Origin: Vibrio rumoiensis
GTDB taxonomy: Bacteria; Pseudomonadota; Gammaproteobacteria; Enterobacterales; Vibrionaceae
Length of the DNA: 64,000 nucleotides
Direction: 5' to 3'
Assembly: GCF_002218045.2 (NCBI RefSeq)
Contig: NZ_AP018685.1
Location: forward strand, 1,612,001-1,676,000
The position numbers and the translations under genes are program-made. Below are positions 8,643 through 18,322 of this stretch, piece after piece. Below the pieces are notes generated by a model. That model did not search any database, was not told the origin of the DNA, and saw only the letters and a program-made list of their open reading frames with translations. The stretch's first letter is position 1. Each line of letters opens with the position of its first letter.

Positions 8643-10130
8643 ATGAACAAGAAATCCTTCTCTCTCTTACCGATACTTTTTTTATCGGTGATCATAGTCA
8701 TCAGCATCGGTTATACCGTCAAACAATTTTATAATGTTGAGAAACGCCTTACTGATAACACCGAAGAAATATTCAATAAAACCGTCTATGCCAGTTATGA
8801 TCTCATCGATACCTCCGTCAATGATTCTCTTAAAAATTACTTACGAGGCATTGCCTTCTCAATTAGTAAAATGCTCGAAACCAGCCAACAAGAACATTTA
8901 GACGACCGAAAAGTTCACTCCACATTAAACGCCTTCATCCAAAATACTCGCATTGGAAAAGATGGCTATATTTCTATCTTAGATACCTCGGGCAAGCTCA
9001 TCTACCATCCATATGCGGCCGGAAGAAACATTTCTGAAAATAGTTTTATCCAAAACCAACTCGCTCATGACCAAACCTTTCTAGAATACAAATGGAAAAA
9101 CCCTGGCGAAAATCAAGAACGCCTCAAAGTTGGTTACTCCTTAAAAATCGATAACGGTTATGTGATTGATGTGTCGGTTTATAAAGACGAAATGATCAAC
9201 CTCGTGAATAAGGAAACACTAAAAACAAAGCTTAAAAAGTATAACTTCGGCAAGACAGGCTATGTTTATGTCGTCGATAATAAAGGTACCCTTATTCTGC
9301 ATCCAACCAGTGAAGGTAAACCTATCCGTAGTTTAATTGGTGATAGCGCCGATGAATTTATGGAAAAAGCACACACAAAACCGGAAGGCACTTTTACCTA
9401 CCCACTTCTCACACCAGGCGGCAATACTGTCACCAAAACGGTGTCGTATAAATATTATCCATATCTTGATTGGATCATTGCATCGGGTATTTCTCAAACA
9501 GAACTGACTCACCCAACCGATCAACTTTGGCAAGGTTTAACCATGGCTGTGATCAGTTTATTACTGATTATTACGGTATTGATCATTGGGTTAAACTCTC
9601 GTCACCAGCGCATTCTGATGATTGAACGAAAAGACTTCTTAACCGGTCTGAACAACCGACGTAGCGTGATGGATTACACCACCTCACTAGAACAAAAAAA
9701 TGGCCTCACCTACTCTGTAATTATCTTTGATATCGATAAGTTTAAAGCGATTAACGATACGTTTGGCCATCATGAAGGCGATTTGGCGATTCTAGAAACT
9801 GCGAAGATTTTGAAAAACTATGAAAGTAAAAAAGTGATTGTTTCTCGCCATGGTGGGGAAGAATTCTTAATTTTGCTCGAAGATATGCATACGCAACAAG
9901 CCTATTTATTAGCCGAACTCATTCGTCAACGAGTCTCGAACATCACTCACCTGCAATCACGCTTTACCATCAGTGCCGGTATTTATGAAAGCTATGTGGG
10001 CAAAGAAAAAATCAGCGAATCCATTTCTCATGCTGACCATGCGTTATACCAAGCAAAACAAACTGGTCGTAACAAGGTCGTGATTTACCAACCGGGCTTT
10101 GAACAAAAAACTCACGGTGATAAACAGTAG
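8643..10130 (+). CDS. membrane diguanylate cyclase with periplasmic double Cache domain
   Basis: This 495-residue membrane sensor probably makes cyclic di-GMP from two GTP. A membrane helix lies near residues 8-26, then a periplasmic dCache region with the two signature repeats GKDGYISILD and GKTGYVYVVD, each followed by LIYHP or LILHP, then a second helix near 298-318. The C-terminal GGDEF domain has DFLTGLNNRR, FDIDKFK and the active-site loop RHGGEEF (GGEEF about 404-408). The RxxD inhibitory site that normally lies just upstream is replaced by SKKV, so product inhibition may be absent. I chose the ATG giving MNKKS, with Lys before the helix; an in-frame ATG at 8598 would add 15 hydrophobic residues. 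Neither has a clear ribosome-binding site. Confidence 0.9.
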   Translation: MNKKSFSLLPILFLSVIIVISIGYTVKQFYNVEKRLTDNTEEIFNKTVYASYDLIDTSVNDSLKNYLRGIAFSISKMLETSQQEHLDDRKVHSTLNAFIQNTRIGKDGYISILDTSGKLIYHPYAAGRNISENSFIQNQLAHDQTFLEYKWKNPGENQERLKVGYSLKIDNGYVIDVSVYKDEMINLVNKETLKTKLKKYNFGKTGYVYVVDNKGTLILHPTSEGKPIRSLIGDSADEFMEKAHTKPEGTFTYPLLTPGGNTVTKTVSYKYYPYLDWIIASGISQTELTHPTDQLWQGLTMAVISLLLIITVLIIGLNSRHQRILMIERKDFLTGLNNRRSVMDYTTSLEQKNGLTYSVIIFDIDKFKAINDTFGHHEGDLAILETAKILKNYESKKVIVSRHGGEEFLILLEDMHTQQAYLLAELIRQRVSNITHLQSRFTISAGIYESYVGKEKISESISHADHALYQAKQTGRNKVVIYQPGFEQKTHGDKQ

Positions 10131-10147
10131 CCTCATTACTCACTAAG

Positions 10148-10179
10148 TATTCCTGAGCATCACCACTTTCTCAGGAATA
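10148..10179. terminator. hairpin between convergent genes, possible bidirectional terminator
   Basis: A perfect 10-bp stem, TATTCCTGAG with CTCAGGAATA, and a 12-base loop lies between the convergent diguanylate cyclase and hydrolase genes. Neither side has a T tract, so intrinsic termination is uncertain. Confidence 0.45.
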
Positions 10180-10273
10180 CGCTATGTGCTCAGAATACTC
10201 TCATTTCTTAGAAATAAAGCCGCATCTCCGCCGCGTTGCTCAACGCCACAGATAAGATACTTAGCCACACTCT

Positions 10274-11098
10274 CTAGTTAAACAACCGGCCTAACCACGC
10301 AGAAGCCAGATCGCCCCAACATTCCACTTCTGGCTCAATTTTCAAACCGGTTCCATCGTCGGTCAGTGCGTTGGCCCGTGAAATCCCATGTGGCCCTCGT
10401 TGAAAAATATGTAGCTCATAAGGGATACTGTGTTCATCGAGCGCACAAGCAAATTTTAAACTGTCAGAAGCGGGAACCGATTGGTCTTCCGTGGTGTGAA
10501 ACAAGAACGTGGGTGGTGTATGCGCACCAACGTTATGGTGGCAAGTGATCGTCGAGATCATCTGTGGGTCATCAAACTTGTCACGTAAAATATTTTTCAA
10601 ATTGGCTTCTATGTTTAATTTCATCCACTCGGTTGTGATCACAGGGTAAGCCAATAACAAAGCATTTGGCTTATGCTCTTGTCCTTTAACCCCTGCTAGG
10701 TCTTGATATTCACTACGATTCCATAAAGTGCCGACACTGGCCGCTAAGTGCCCACCAGCCGAAAAGCCCAACAAGGCAATTTTATCAGGGTCAATATTGT
10801 AGTCTTGATGCTGCTGACGAACATGAGCAATCGCTTGGAAGGCATCTAACATAGGTTGTGGAAAGGCGGCATGCTCTTGAATGGAGTAACGCAAAATAAA
10901 TACGTTGTACCCTTTAGCTAACCAAGCAAAGGCTACCGGATCGGATTCTCGCTGCGACAGCATTTTATAACCACCACCGGGCAGAATAATCACCGCTGGT
11001 AAGGCTTGTTGCGTTGGCAGTTCACTGCATTGAGGTTGGATATAGGCGGTTAAACTGACTCGCTTATCCTGCGAAAAATACACGACATCTTGTTGCAT
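10274..11098 (-). CDS. alpha/beta hydrolase (acetyl-esterase-like)
   Basis: A 274-residue cytoplasmic alpha/beta hydrolase of the esterase/lipase group often annotated as acetyl-xylan esterase-like. The oxyanion-hole motif PGGGY (40-44) is followed by the nucleophile elbow GFSAGG with Ser113. The acid is probably Asp205 in HTTEDQSVP and the histidine His237 in RGPHG, giving a complete triad. No signal peptide is seen, so an extracellular xylan esterase is unlikely; the substrate is unknown. It lies downstream of the prp operon on the same strand but 95 bases away, and I see no functional link. Confidence 0.85.
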   Translation of the reverse strand: MQQDVVYFSQDKRVSLTAYIQPQCSELPTQQALPAVIILPGGGYKMLSQRESDPVAFAWLAKGYNVFILRYSIQEHAAFPQPMLDAFQAIAHVRQQHQDYNIDPDKIALLGFSAGGHLAASVGTLWNRSEYQDLAGVKGQEHKPNALLLAYPVITTEWMKLNIEANLKNILRDKFDDPQMISTITCHHNVGAHTPPTFLFHTTEDQSVPASDSLKFACALDEHSIPYELHIFQRGPHGISRANALTDDGTGLKIEPEVECWGDLASAWLGRLFN

Positions 11099-11193
11099 GT
11101 TTCATCCTTAAAATAGAAATTGTTATTTCAAACTACTGGGATATTAACAAAAGACGTCGTGTTAGCTAAAAGTTTCTCTATTTGATATGAGGG

Positions 11194-12414
11194 TTAACAC
11201 GCATTTGGTACCCTCACCCAACCTTCCATTAAAATGCGAGCACTGCGGCTCATGGTGGCTTTTTCTATCTTCCAACCTTGCTGACCATTTTCAAGATCCG
11301 CAAACGTCGCTTTCGCCCCAACTTTCAAGGTGCCAGATGGGTGACCAAACACCACCGACTCTCGCTCTCCACCGCCTGCCGCCTTATTGACAATCGTACC
11401 GGGTACACTCGCGGCCGAGCCTATCGCAACCGCCGCTGTGCCCATCATGGCATGGTGTAATTTGCCCATCGACAACGCTCGCACTAATAAGTCTACATCG
11501 CTTTCAGACACGAGTTGACCACTGGACGATGGATAACTTTTCGGCCCACTCACAAAGGCAATTTTGGGCGTATGTTGACGAGTTTTCGCTTGTTCAAGCT
11601 GATCAATTAATCCCATCTGTAAGGCGCCATAAGCGCGAATTTTTTCAAACATCGCCAGCGCTTTCTCATCATTATTGATGTCATCTTGCCGTTCTGTTCC
11701 TTGATAACCCATCGCTTGAGCATCAATAAAAATGGTGGGAATACCGGAATTAATAAAGGTTGCTTGAAACGTTCCTACCTCAGGCACAACCAACTCATCG
11801 ACCACATTGCCGGTGGGAAACATTGAGCCTTCACCATCGGCTGGGTCCATAAAATCCACCAGAATTTCCGCCGCAGGAAACGTCACGCCATCTAATTCAA
11901 AATCGCCTAACTCTTGAACTTGCCCATCACAAATCGGCACATGAGTGACAATCGTTTTATTGATATTACATTGGCGAACTCGAACCGACATGACACCATT
12001 TTTCGGCAATGCTTCCGGCGCTATCAACCCCATGTGAATCGCACATGCGCCCACTCCCGAGGATAAATTGCCACAGTTACCGCTCCAATCCACAAAAGGT
12101 TTATCAATCGACACTTGTCCGAATAGATAATCGACATCATGATCAGGGCTGTCGCTTTTCGATAGCAACACCACTTTACTGGTACTGGAGGTCGCGCCGC
12201 CCATGCCATCAATTTGCTTGGCGTATGGATCGGGGCTACCAATCACACGCAGTAAAAACTGATCTCGCTTATCACCGGCTTGCTGACACTCAACTGGCAA
12301 ATCGGCGACATGAAAGAACACCCCTTTACTGGTGCCTGCACGCATATAAGTGGCCGCCACTTTCCGTTGAAAAGGCTGACCACCAACCTGTGACACCGTC
12401 ACTGAATTATCCAT
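11194..12414 (-). CDS. prpF: 2-methylaconitate cis-trans isomerase PrpF
   Basis: PrpF isomerises 2-methyl-trans-aconitate, made by AcnD, to the cis isomer so that the methylcitrate cycle of propionate oxidation can continue. The 406-residue protein has the PrpF-family N-terminus RAGTSKGVFF and internal segments DGMGGATSSTSKV and WSGNCGNLSSGVG, typical of this diaminopimelate-epimerase-fold family; length is normal. It is the last gene of the operon, 12 bases after acnD. Its presence agrees with the use of acnD rather than prpD. Confidence 0.94.
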   Translation of the reverse strand: MDNSVTVSQVGGQPFQRKVAATYMRAGTSKGVFFHVADLPVECQQAGDKRDQFLLRVIGSPDPYAKQIDGMGGATSSTSKVVLLSKSDSPDHDVDYLFGQVSIDKPFVDWSGNCGNLSSGVGACAIHMGLIAPEALPKNGVMSVRVRQCNINKTIVTHVPICDGQVQELGDFELDGVTFPAAEILVDFMDPADGEGSMFPTGNVVDELVVPEVGTFQATFINSGIPTIFIDAQAMGYQGTERQDDINNDEKALAMFEKIRAYGALQMGLIDQLEQAKTRQHTPKIAFVSGPKSYPSSSGQLVSESDVDLLVRALSMGKLHHAMMGTAAVAIGSAASVPGTIVNKAAGGGERESVVFGHPSGTLKVGAKATFADLENGQQGWKIEKATMSRSARILMEGWVRVPNAC

Positions 12415-12426
12415 ACTGCCACCCTC

Positions 12427-15006
12427 TTAATGCGCTAAAAAGTCTTGAGCGAAACGCTGTAATACACCGCCAGCTTGATACACCGACACTTCATCTGCAG
12501 TATCCAAACGACAAGTCACCGTCACATCCAATTTCTCACCGTTATTTCGAGTGATCTGTAAGGTTAAATCACAGCCCGGAGTGATCTCGCCGGTCACGTC
12601 ATACAATTCAGTACCATCTAAGGCTAAACGATGGCGATCAACACTAGCTTTAAATTGCAATGGCAACACGCCCATCCCGACTAGGTTGGTTCGGTGAATA
12701 CGCTCAAAACCTTCCGCAACAATCACCTCAACGCCTGCAAGACGCACTCCTTTGGCTGCCCAATCGCGCGATGAACCTTGTCCGTAATCTGCGCCCGCCA
12801 CAATGATTAATGGCTGCTTGCGCTGCATGTAGGTCTCAATCGCCTCCCACATACGTGTCACTTTGCCTTCTGGTTCAATACGAGCAAGCGAGCCCTGTTT
12901 CACCTCACCATTTTCAGTAACCATTTCATTAAATAACTTAGGGTTAGCAAACGTGGCACGTTGCGCGGTTAAGTGATCGCCTCGGTGGGTCGCATAAGAG
13001 TTAAAGTCTTCTTCCGGTACACCCATTTTAGCCAAGTATTCACCAGCGGCGCTCGACGCTAAAATCGCATTCGATGGCGACAAATGGTCGGTGGTAATAT
13101 TGTCACCTAAGATCGCCAATGGACGCATGCCTTTCAAAGTACATTCTCGAGCCAAAGCCCCTTCCCAATAAGGCGGACGGCGGATATAAGTACTCATTTC
13201 ACGCCAATCATAAAGCGGTTTGGTTTGGTACACTCCGGTGTCTTTTTCAAACATCTTGACGTAGATTTGCTGAAACTGCTCAGGCTTCACATGCTCGCTC
13301 ACCACCTGATCGATTTCTTCATCGGTTGGCCATAAATCTTGCAAATAAATCGGATTACCTTGTGCATCTTGCCCCAGTGAATCACGCTCAATATCAAAGC
13401 GAATGGTGCCCGCTAATGCATAAGCGACCACCAATGGCGGAGACGCTAAGAAAGCTTGTTTAGCATAAGGATGAATGCGGCCATCAAAGTTACGATTGCC
13501 AGATAACACTGCGGTGGTATAAACATCTCGCTCAATGATTTCTTGTTGAATAACTGGGTCTAACGCGCCACTCATACCATTGCAGGTAGTACAGGCGTAG
13601 CCAACAATCCCAAAACCGAGCTTTTCTAATTCAGACAACAAACCCGCTTGTTCAAGGTATAGCTTGGCCACTTTTGAACCGGGAGCAAACGAGGTTTTCA
13701 CCCAAGGTTGACGCACTAATCCAAGTTGATTGGCTTTTTTCGCCACCAATCCAGCAGCCACCACATTACGAGGGTTACTGGTATTGGTACACGAGGTAAT
13801 GGCAGCAATGATCACCGCGCCATCTGGCAATTCACCTTCGGTCTTTTGCCATGCACTGGCAATGCCACGTTCAGTGAGTTGATTGGTCGGTAAGCGGCGA
13901 TGCGGATTCGATGGTCCTGCCATATTGCGCTGTACGAGTGAAAGATCAAACTCCAGCACTCGTTCATAATCGACCTGAGTGAGATCATCTGCCCACAAGC
14001 CAGTGTGTTTGGCATAGTGCTCAACCAGCGCCACTTGTTCATCATCACGGCCCGTTAATTTTAAATATTGAATGGTTTGCTCATCAATATAAAACATACC
14101 GGCACTGGCGCCGTATTCTGGCGTCATATTCGAAATGGTGGCACGGTCGCCAATGGTGAGTTCTCGCGCCCCTTCGCCGAAAAACTCTAGATAGGCAGAC
14201 ACGACTTTTTGCTCTCGCAGAAATTCAGTAATCGCCAATACAATATCAGTGGCGGTAATGCCGGGCTGACGTTTCCCCGTTAAGTTGACGCCGACAATAT
14301 CCGGCAAGCGCATCATCGACGGGCGACCTAGCATCACGGTTTCCGCTTCTAAGCCACCAACGCCAATCGCAATCACGCCTAATGCATCCACATGTGGCGT
14401 ATGGCTATCGGTTCCCACGCAAGTATCAGGAAACGCAATGCCTTGCTGAACTTGTACAACTGGCGACATTTTCTCTAAGTTAATTTGATGCATAATGCCG
14501 TTGCCTGCGGGGATCACGCTGACATTTTCAAACGCCGTTTTACACCACTCAATAAAGTGAAAGCGGTCTTCGTTACGACGGTCTTCAATCGCGCGGTTTT
14601 TATCAAATGCCTCTTCATCAAAGCCTGCATGCTCCACCGCCAATGAGTGATCGACGATCAATTGTGTTTCGACCACTGGGTTTACTTTCGCGGGATCGCC
14701 CCCTTGTTGAGCAATAGCATCACGCAAGCCCGCTAAATCAACCAATGCGGTTTGACCGAGAATGTCATGACACACCACTCGCGCCGGATACCAAGGAAAA
14801 TCCAAATCACGTTTACGTTCAATTAACTGACGCAACGAGGCTTCTAAATGCTCAGGCTGACAACGGCGCACTAAATTTTCAGCTAACACGCGCGAGGTAT
14901 AAGGTAAGCCTTGATAAGCCCCAGCTTGAATCTCATCCACCGCAGCGCGAGCATCAAAATACTCAAGCCCAGTGTCCGGTAATACTTTTCGATATTGATT
15001 GTTCAT
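12427..15006 (-). CDS. acnD: Fe/S-dependent 2-methylisocitrate dehydratase AcnD
   Basis: AcnD dehydrates 2-methylcitrate in the methylcitrate cycle. The 859-residue protein is an aconitase-superfamily member with the cluster ligands in ITSCTNTSNPRN (about residue 408) and YACTTCNG (about 474 and 477). The swivel domain includes GADYGQGSSRDWAAKG. The length fits AcnD, which needs PrpF as partner, and prpF follows directly. The gene follows prpC with a 32-base gap. A general aconitase A is the main alternative, but operon position makes AcnD much more likely. Confidence 0.95.
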   Translation of the reverse strand: MNNQYRKVLPDTGLEYFDARAAVDEIQAGAYQGLPYTSRVLAENLVRRCQPEHLEASLRQLIERKRDLDFPWYPARVVCHDILGQTALVDLAGLRDAIAQQGGDPAKVNPVVETQLIVDHSLAVEHAGFDEEAFDKNRAIEDRRNEDRFHFIEWCKTAFENVSVIPAGNGIMHQINLEKMSPVVQVQQGIAFPDTCVGTDSHTPHVDALGVIAIGVGGLEAETVMLGRPSMMRLPDIVGVNLTGKRQPGITATDIVLAITEFLREQKVVSAYLEFFGEGARELTIGDRATISNMTPEYGASAGMFYIDEQTIQYLKLTGRDDEQVALVEHYAKHTGLWADDLTQVDYERVLEFDLSLVQRNMAGPSNPHRRLPTNQLTERGIASAWQKTEGELPDGAVIIAAITSCTNTSNPRNVVAAGLVAKKANQLGLVRQPWVKTSFAPGSKVAKLYLEQAGLLSELEKLGFGIVGYACTTCNGMSGALDPVIQQEIIERDVYTTAVLSGNRNFDGRIHPYAKQAFLASPPLVVAYALAGTIRFDIERDSLGQDAQGNPIYLQDLWPTDEEIDQVVSEHVKPEQFQQIYVKMFEKDTGVYQTKPLYDWREMSTYIRRPPYWEGALARECTLKGMRPLAILGDNITTDHLSPSNAILASSAAGEYLAKMGVPEEDFNSYATHRGDHLTAQRATFANPKLFNEMVTENGEVKQGSLARIEPEGKVTRMWEAIETYMQRKQPLIIVAGADYGQGSSRDWAAKGVRLAGVEVIVAEGFERIHRTNLVGMGVLPLQFKASVDRHRLALDGTELYDVTGEITPGCDLTLQITRNNGEKLDVTVTCRLDTADEVSVYQAGGVLQRFAQDFLAH

Positions 15007-15038
15007 GTCACGTCCTTATCTATTCTGTGCCTTGGCGC

Positions 15039-16169
15039 TTAAGCTCGCTGATCGATGGGAATCCATTCTTGATGCTCAGGGCCTTCATAATCAGCACTTG
15101 GACGAATAATTCGGTTATTAGCACGCTGCTCAAACACATGGGCAGCCCAACCCGTGAGCCGGCTCATTACAAAGATTGGCGTAAACAATTTGGTCGGAAT
15201 ATCCATGAAGTGGTAAGCCGAGGCATGAAAGAAATCGGCATTGCAGAATAAATCTTTTTCTCGTTTCATCACCGCTTCGACACGTTCAGACACCGCATAA
15301 AGATGAGTATCACCCACCGCTTGAGAAAGCTTCTTCGACCATGCTTTAATCAGCGCATTACGTGGGTCACTCTCGCGGTAAATCGCATGACCAAAGCCCA
15401 TAATTTTGTCTTTATTGGCCAGCATTTTCAGAATATTGGTTTCGGCTTCTTCTGCGCTGCGCCAATCTTGGATCATTTCCATCGCCGCTTCATTAGCACC
15501 ACCATGCAATGGCCCACGCAAACTACCAATCGCCGCCGTTACGCATGAATGAATATCCGACAACGTGGAAGCACACACACGCGCCGTAAAGGTTGAGGCA
15601 TTAAATTCATGCTCGGCATATAAGATCAGCGAACAATGCATCACTTTTTTATGCAATTCGCTTGGGGCTTTATCGGTAAGCAGTTTTAAGAAGTAACCGC
15701 CAATGGAATCTTCCGTTTGGTCGAAGGTATCGACTCGTACACCATCGTGGCTAAAGCGATACCAGTAACAAATGATCGCAGGGAACAACGCCAACATTCG
15801 CTCAGTGGCCGCTTGTTGCTCGGAAAAATCCATTTCTTGTTCAAGATTGCCTAATACCGAGCAGCCGGTACGCATCACATCCATTGGGTGCGCTTCTGCT
15901 GGGATCAATTCAAGAGCTTGTTTTAATGCATCCGGCAGGCCACGCAAACCAATTAACCGAGTTTTATACTCGTCTAATTCAGCTTGGTTGGGTAAATGCC
16001 CTACTAACAATAAATGGGCAACTTCTTCAAACTGGGCATGATTCGCCAGATCGGTAATGTCATAACCACGGTAGGTTAACCCTGTACCCGACTTACCGAC
16101 GGTACACAACGACGTAGTACCGGCACTTTGTCCGCGTAATCCTGCTCCAGCTAAAGCTTTATTTGTCAT
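15039..16169 (-). CDS. prpC: 2-methylcitrate synthase
   Basis: PrpC condenses propionyl-CoA with oxaloacetate to 2-methylcitrate. The 376-residue protein is a short citrate synthase of the bacterial type II/methylcitrate group. Catalytic residues are His222 in RGPLHGGANEA, His261 in MGFGHAIYR and Asp312 in NADFFHAS. Operon position between prpB and acnD decides for methylcitrate over citrate synthase. It is separated from prpB by a 537-base region carrying tandem repeats, which is unusual for an otherwise tight operon. Confidence 0.95.
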   Translation of the reverse strand: MTNKALAGAGLRGQSAGTTSLCTVGKSGTGLTYRGYDITDLANHAQFEEVAHLLLVGHLPNQAELDEYKTRLIGLRGLPDALKQALELIPAEAHPMDVMRTGCSVLGNLEQEMDFSEQQAATERMLALFPAIICYWYRFSHDGVRVDTFDQTEDSIGGYFLKLLTDKAPSELHKKVMHCSLILYAEHEFNASTFTARVCASTLSDIHSCVTAAIGSLRGPLHGGANEAAMEMIQDWRSAEEAETNILKMLANKDKIMGFGHAIYRESDPRNALIKAWSKKLSQAVGDTHLYAVSERVEAVMKREKDLFCNADFFHASAYHFMDIPTKLFTPIFVMSRLTGWAAHVFEQRANNRIIRPSADYEGPEHQEWIPIDQRA

Positions 16170-16213
16170 GTTGAACTCCTTTTTATTTCACAGTATTGGC
16201 TCTATTGGCCATG

Positions 16214-16225
16214 GCGTTATAACGC
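16214..16225. promoter_or_regulatory. 12-bp perfect palindrome upstream of prpC
   Basis: GCGTTATAACGC lies about 45 bases upstream of the prpC start. A perfect 12-bp palindrome at this place could be an operator or part of a secondary promoter, but no known consensus is recognised. Confidence 0.25.
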
Positions 16226-16259
16226 TGTATTACCTGTGAAATCCTTTCATGTTATTGGT

Positions 16260-16700
16260 TATTAGTTGCGAGATCCGAGTGCGCTCTGCTTCGAGTAGCG
16301 AGTAAAAGCCTTGTACGCTACTCGTCACACTCACCTCGAAACAATCTTTTTCGCTTTTCGGCTCCCGAGCGCAGCGTCCTCGAAACTCGGATCTGCTCTT
16401 ACACGTAGCGAAGCGTTCACGCCACACGCAACTCGAAACAATCTTTCTCGTTTTTCGGCTCCCGAGCGTAGCGTACCCGAAACCCGGATCTGCTCTTACA
16501 CGTAGCGAAGCGTTCACGCCACACGCAACCCAAAGCAATCTTTCTCGCTTTTCGGCTCCCGAGCGTAGCGTCCTCGAAACCCGGATCTGCTCTTACACGT
16601 AGCGAAGCGTTCACGCCACACGCAACCCAAAGCAATCTTTCTCGCTTTTCGGCTCTCGAGCGCAGCGTCCCCGTTTCTCGACACCGCTCTTCCACGCAAC
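16260..16700. repeat. 97-bp tandem repeat array between prpB and prpC
   Basis: The word CAATCTT recurs at 16342, 16439, 16536 and 16633, exactly 97 bases apart, and CGGATCTGCTC recurs at 16388, 16485 and 16582. There are about three full units and partial units at both ends. Each unit contains CGGCTCCCGAGCG (or CTCTCGAGCG) with AGCGTCC and ACACGTAGCGAAGCGTTC. Units differ by a few substitutions. Short open frames on the minus strand repeat the same peptide in successive frames because 97 is not a multiple of three, so they are not genes. The array makes up most of the 537-base gap inside the operon. Confidence 0.9.
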
Positions 16701-16706
16701 TCGGCT

Positions 16707-17609
16707 CTATTTTGGTTCCTCAGAAAATAGTCGATCCAGCTTATCTTCATAATCATGGTATTTAAGATGCTGATACAGCTCTGCTCGGGTTTGCATTTGG
16801 TCTAATAATGCTTCTTGATTGCCTTCGGTGAGCAAATGCTTATACACATTTTCTGCCGCGCGGTTCATCGCTCGAAAAGCGCTTAATGGATAAAGCACCA
16901 TATCCACCTTGGCTTTGGCGAGTTGTTCACCACTAAACAATGGGGTTTGACCGAACTCGGTGATATTGGCAAGGATCGGTACGTGGCGTCCGAGCGCCGA
17001 TTGCAGCGCCTCAGAAAATTGCACATATTGCTCCAACTGGTTCATCGCTTCTGGGAAAATCATATCTGCGCCCGCTTCAACACACGCAATCGCGCGCTCA
17101 ATCGCCTTATCAATGCCTTCAACCGCTAAAGCATCGGTTCTTGCCATCACCACAAAACTGTCATCAACTCGCGCATCCACTGCCGCTTTTACCCGGTCGA
17201 CCATTTCTGCCTGGCTGACAATCGCTTTATTCGGGCGATGACCGCAACGCTTTTGCGCCACCTGATCTTCCATGTGAATCGCCCCTGCTCCGGCTTTTTC
17301 CATCGCTTTGATGGTACGGGCAATATTGAACGCCCCACCAAAACCGGTATCGATATCCACCAGCAAAGGCAAATCACACGCATTGGTAATCCGCTCTACA
17401 TCTACCAATACATCATTTAACGTAGTAATGCCTAAATCCGGTAAGCCATACGAGGCATTGGCAATACCGCCGCCAGACAAATAAATCGCTTGATGGCCTA
17501 TATTTTTTGCCATCATGGCACAATAAGGGTTAATCGTGCCGACAATTTGCAGTGGGTCATTTTGCTCGACCGCAAGCCTAAATTTTTGTCCTTGAGTCAA
17601 TGTTGCCAT
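16707..17609 (-). CDS. prpB: 2-methylisocitrate lyase
   Basis: PrpB cleaves 2-methylisocitrate to pyruvate and succinate, the last step of the methylcitrate cycle. The 300-residue protein belongs to the isocitrate lyase/PEP mutase superfamily. The catalytic loop KRCGH is at 120-124 (Cys122), and the Mg-binding DIDTGFGG begins at Asp85. Length and C-terminus are normal, so the adjacent repeat array has not truncated it. It is the first enzyme gene after the GntR-type regulator. Confidence 0.96.
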   Translation of the reverse strand: MATLTQGQKFRLAVEQNDPLQIVGTINPYCAMMAKNIGHQAIYLSGGGIANASYGLPDLGITTLNDVLVDVERITNACDLPLLVDIDTGFGGAFNIARTIKAMEKAGAGAIHMEDQVAQKRCGHRPNKAIVSQAEMVDRVKAAVDARVDDSFVVMARTDALAVEGIDKAIERAIACVEAGADMIFPEAMNQLEQYVQFSEALQSALGRHVPILANITEFGQTPLFSGEQLAKAKVDMVLYPLSAFRAMNRAAENVYKHLLTEGNQEALLDQMQTRAELYQHLKYHDYEDKLDRLFSEEPK

Positions 17610-17644
17610 GGTGGTTCTCCTTAACTAAAAACGGTCTCGATGAT

Positions 17645-18322
17645 TTATGGAATTTGTTGTTCGATTAATTTTCGACTACTAGAAATATGCCGACGCATCA
17701 GCATCTCAGCCAATTCTTCGTCTCGGTTCTTAATCGCTTGGAAAATAAAGAGGTGTTCATTTAATGCATCGTTCGGGCGAGAGTGTGCTCGTGGCGACTG
17801 ATAACGATACATTCGCAATAAGTGATAAAGCTCATCACACAGCAACGCGATAAGCTGAGCATTGCCACTGGCTTTAATGATGCAATAATGAAAATCGAAA
17901 TCGCCGTATTGATGAAAATACGACTGCCCTTCCGATTGATTAATATGTTCAGAATGTGTCGACAATACTTGTTCAAGCGCGGCGATCGCCTCATCCGACA
18001 TATTGCGTGCTGCCAACCGCGCCGCCATGCCTTCTAATGCTTCACGCACTGCGTATAAATCGATTAATTTTTGTTGAGAAAAGGTCGTCACGCGCGCGCC
18101 AACATGCGGAATACGCTCAATTAACCCAAGCCCTTCCACTCGCATAATCGCTTCACGCAACGGGCCACGGCTAACCGAAAAGCGTTTGGCCAGCTCAGGT
18201 TCCGAGATTTTACTGCCCGGCTCAATCTCGCCATTGACGATCGCTTCAATGAGGTACTCAGTCAAACTCGCCGACTTAGTATGCTCTTTTACTTCAGAAA
18301 CAGGGGTTATTACATTATCCAT
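17645..18322 (-). CDS. GntR family (FadR/FCD subfamily) transcriptional regulator
   Basis: A 225-residue DNA-binding regulator with an N-terminal winged helix of the GntR type (about 15-80; ELAKRFSVSRGPLREAI) and a helical FCD ligand domain with the histidines typical of metal/organic-acid binding (for example FDFHYCI). It begins an operon with prpBC-acnD-prpF, with a 35-base gap to prpB, so it probably controls propionate use in response to a cycle intermediate (inference). ATG 18322 has a good GAGGG ribosome-binding site. Enterobacteria use the unrelated sigma-54 activator PrpR here. Confidence 0.9.
   Translation of the reverse strand: MDNVITPVSEVKEHTKSASLTEYLIEAIVNGEIEPGSKISEPELAKRFSVSRGPLREAIMRVEGLGLIERIPHVGARVTTFSQQKLIDLYAVREALEGMAARLAARNMSDEAIAALEQVLSTHSEHINQSEGQSYFHQYGDFDFHYCIIKASGNAQLIALLCDELYHLLRMYRYQSPRAHSRPNDALNEHLFIFQAIKNRDEELAEMLMRRHISSSRKLIEQQIP

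Noticed and set aside
16260..16700. CRISPR array in the prp operon
   Set aside because: The 97-bp units are contiguous and similar over their whole length, without unique spacers between short repeats.
16230..16756. Three overlapping minus-strand open frames with similar peptides between prpB and prpC
   Set aside because: They come from reading the same 97-bp repeat in successive frames; no ribosome site or domain supports them.
17956..17975. TGTGTCGACAATAC site inside the GntR coding region
   Set aside because: It resembles the upstream TGTCGACA motif but lies inside the coding sequence and probably occurs by chance.
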